Of a stretch of DNA of 39,934 nucleotides, positions 39,621-39,934 are shown in pieces. The notes under the pieces are model-generated. The model saw only the letters and a program-made list of their open reading frames with translations, made no database searches and had not been told where the DNA came from. The stretch spans positions 27,393 to 67,326 of the forward strand of contig NZ_WTLI01000006.1 in the NCBI RefSeq assembly GCF_011421635.1, in the 5' to 3' direction. The position numbers were made by a program, and so were the translations under genes. The DNA is from Paenibacillus turpanensis. GTDB taxonomy: Bacteria; Bacillota; Bacilli; Paenibacillales; YIM-B00363. Numbering within the stretch: position 1 is the first letter of the stretch; every line of letters starts with the position of its first letter.

Positions 39621-39934
39621 TTGGGTTAGTTACTATACGTGTTTGAGTTTGCGGAACGTTGGCAGAAGGTTCATCCGTGTGCTTGGCTCGTGGGTGGTTG
39701 GGTTAGTTACTTCAATGACGGAGGTTGGAACCGTTAGCAAAGGTTCACCCGTATGCATGGCTCGTGGATGGCACTAGGTTAGTTACTTCAAGTGACAGAG
39801 TTTGGCGAACCGTTGGCGAAGGTTCACCCGTTTGCATGGCTCGTGGGCGGCATTGGGTTGATTACTTCACGCGACGGAGGTTTGCGCACCACTGGCGAAT
39901 GGTTCACCCGTTTGCATGGCTCGAGGGGTGGCAT
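39621..39934. repeat. Four tandem ~76-82 bp direct repeats running off the window
   Basis: Units start at 39621, 39698, 39774 and 39853. Each begins TTGGGTTAGTTACTTCA (with variants), then a region like GGCGAACCGTTGGCGAAGG, then TTCACCCGTTTGCATGGCTC and GTGGGTGGCA. Unit lengths of 77, 76 and 79 bp are not multiples of three and stop codons interrupt, so it is not a repeat protein. It is not CRISPR because there are no unique spacers. The array continues past the end. Confidence 0.82.

Larger units (their letters stand above)
38664..39934. other. Gene-free right end rich in repeats
   Basis: No reading frame here has a good ribosome binding site or protein-like composition. In order it holds a CCTGCAAAA/TTTTGCAGG hairpin overlapping the aminotransferase stop (38652-38676), two strong hairpins (38800-38874), a GC-rich repeat array (38963-39149), four spaced AT-rich palindromes (39220-39403), a T-tailed hairpin (39491-39522), the palindrome CATATCGATATG (39535-39546), and long tandem repeats (39621 to the window end). 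Confidence 0.7.

Noticed and set aside
39586..39777. 63-codon frame within the long repeats
   Set aside because: The repeat units are not multiples of three and the frame is lost in the next unit. No ribosome binding site.
39220..39934. CRISPR array
   Set aside because: The palindromes are separated by 37-47 bp of unique DNA but are only ~15-19 bp, AT-rich and irregularly spaced. The long repeats have no unique spacers. No cas gene is present.

Overview
The window looks like chromosomal DNA of an endospore-forming member of the Bacillota, most likely Paenibacillaceae (Paenibacillus-like). The grounds are strong AAGGAGG-type ribosome binding sites, frequent GTG and TTG starts, roughly balanced GC content, and sporulation families such as YhcN/YlaJ lipoprotein, CgeB-like glycosyltransferases, a YheC/YheD ATP-grasp protein and a DUF4023 peptide. 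No species can be named from sequence alone. No rRNA, tRNA, transposase, prophage or CRISPR array was seen.

Layout. 0.1-3.6 kb (minus): an ABC export operon of a NEW3-domain membrane-anchored protein, an ATPase and an ABC-2 permease. 3.8-5.1 kb (plus): an ECF sigma factor with its zinc-binding, RskA-type anti-sigma factor. 5.1-6.4 kb (minus): a small acidic protein and a YhcN/YlaJ spore lipoprotein. 6.5-8.4 kb (minus): a class III adenylate cyclase with SRPBCC and DUF5939-like regions.

8.5-28.9 kb is a large glycan cluster, very probably for the spore surface. A minus-strand set (8.5-10.6 kb) holds a GT4 glycosyltransferase and three small related helical proteins. Next come a divergent GT4, a UDP-glucose 4-epimerase-like enzyme and a small beta-rich protein. 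A 15-gene minus-strand run (27.6 down to 13.8 kb) then encodes two GT2 paralogues, another GT2, an SpsI/RfbA-like nucleotidyltransferase, two CgeB-like paralogues, a small Lys/Arg-rich protein, and a GT4 with two C-terminal repeats and a polybasic tail. It continues with a dehydratase/reductase/2-epimerase trio for an L-configured N-acetyl-6-deoxy sugar, a further reductase, a GT2, a GT4 and a 56-residue protein. A YheC/YheD protein lies divergent to this run. Promoter-like sequences matching the late mother-cell sigma-K pattern (AC, 17 nt, CATAnnnTA) lie in front of three of these units, so I infer expression during late sporulation and export to coat, crust or exosporium.

28.9-31.7 kb (minus): a DUF4023 peptide and a three-gene ba3-type cytochrome oxidase operon (small subunit IIa, CuA subunit II, subunit I). 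This operon has an Fnr/Crp-type box exactly 41.5 bp upstream of the predicted start. 32.0-38.7 kb: an exported RCC1-repeat protein, TenA, phosphatidylserine decarboxylase, a fosmidomycin-resistance-type MFS exporter and a PLP aminotransferase. 38.7-39.9 kb has no credible gene but holds three different repeat arrays, including four 15-bp palindromes spaced close to whole helical turns.

The best candidates for something undescribed are the small-residue/aromatic four-residue repeat shared by three adjacent cluster proteins, the polybasic extensions found on five cluster proteins, the three small helical paralogues, and the phased palindrome array at the right end.
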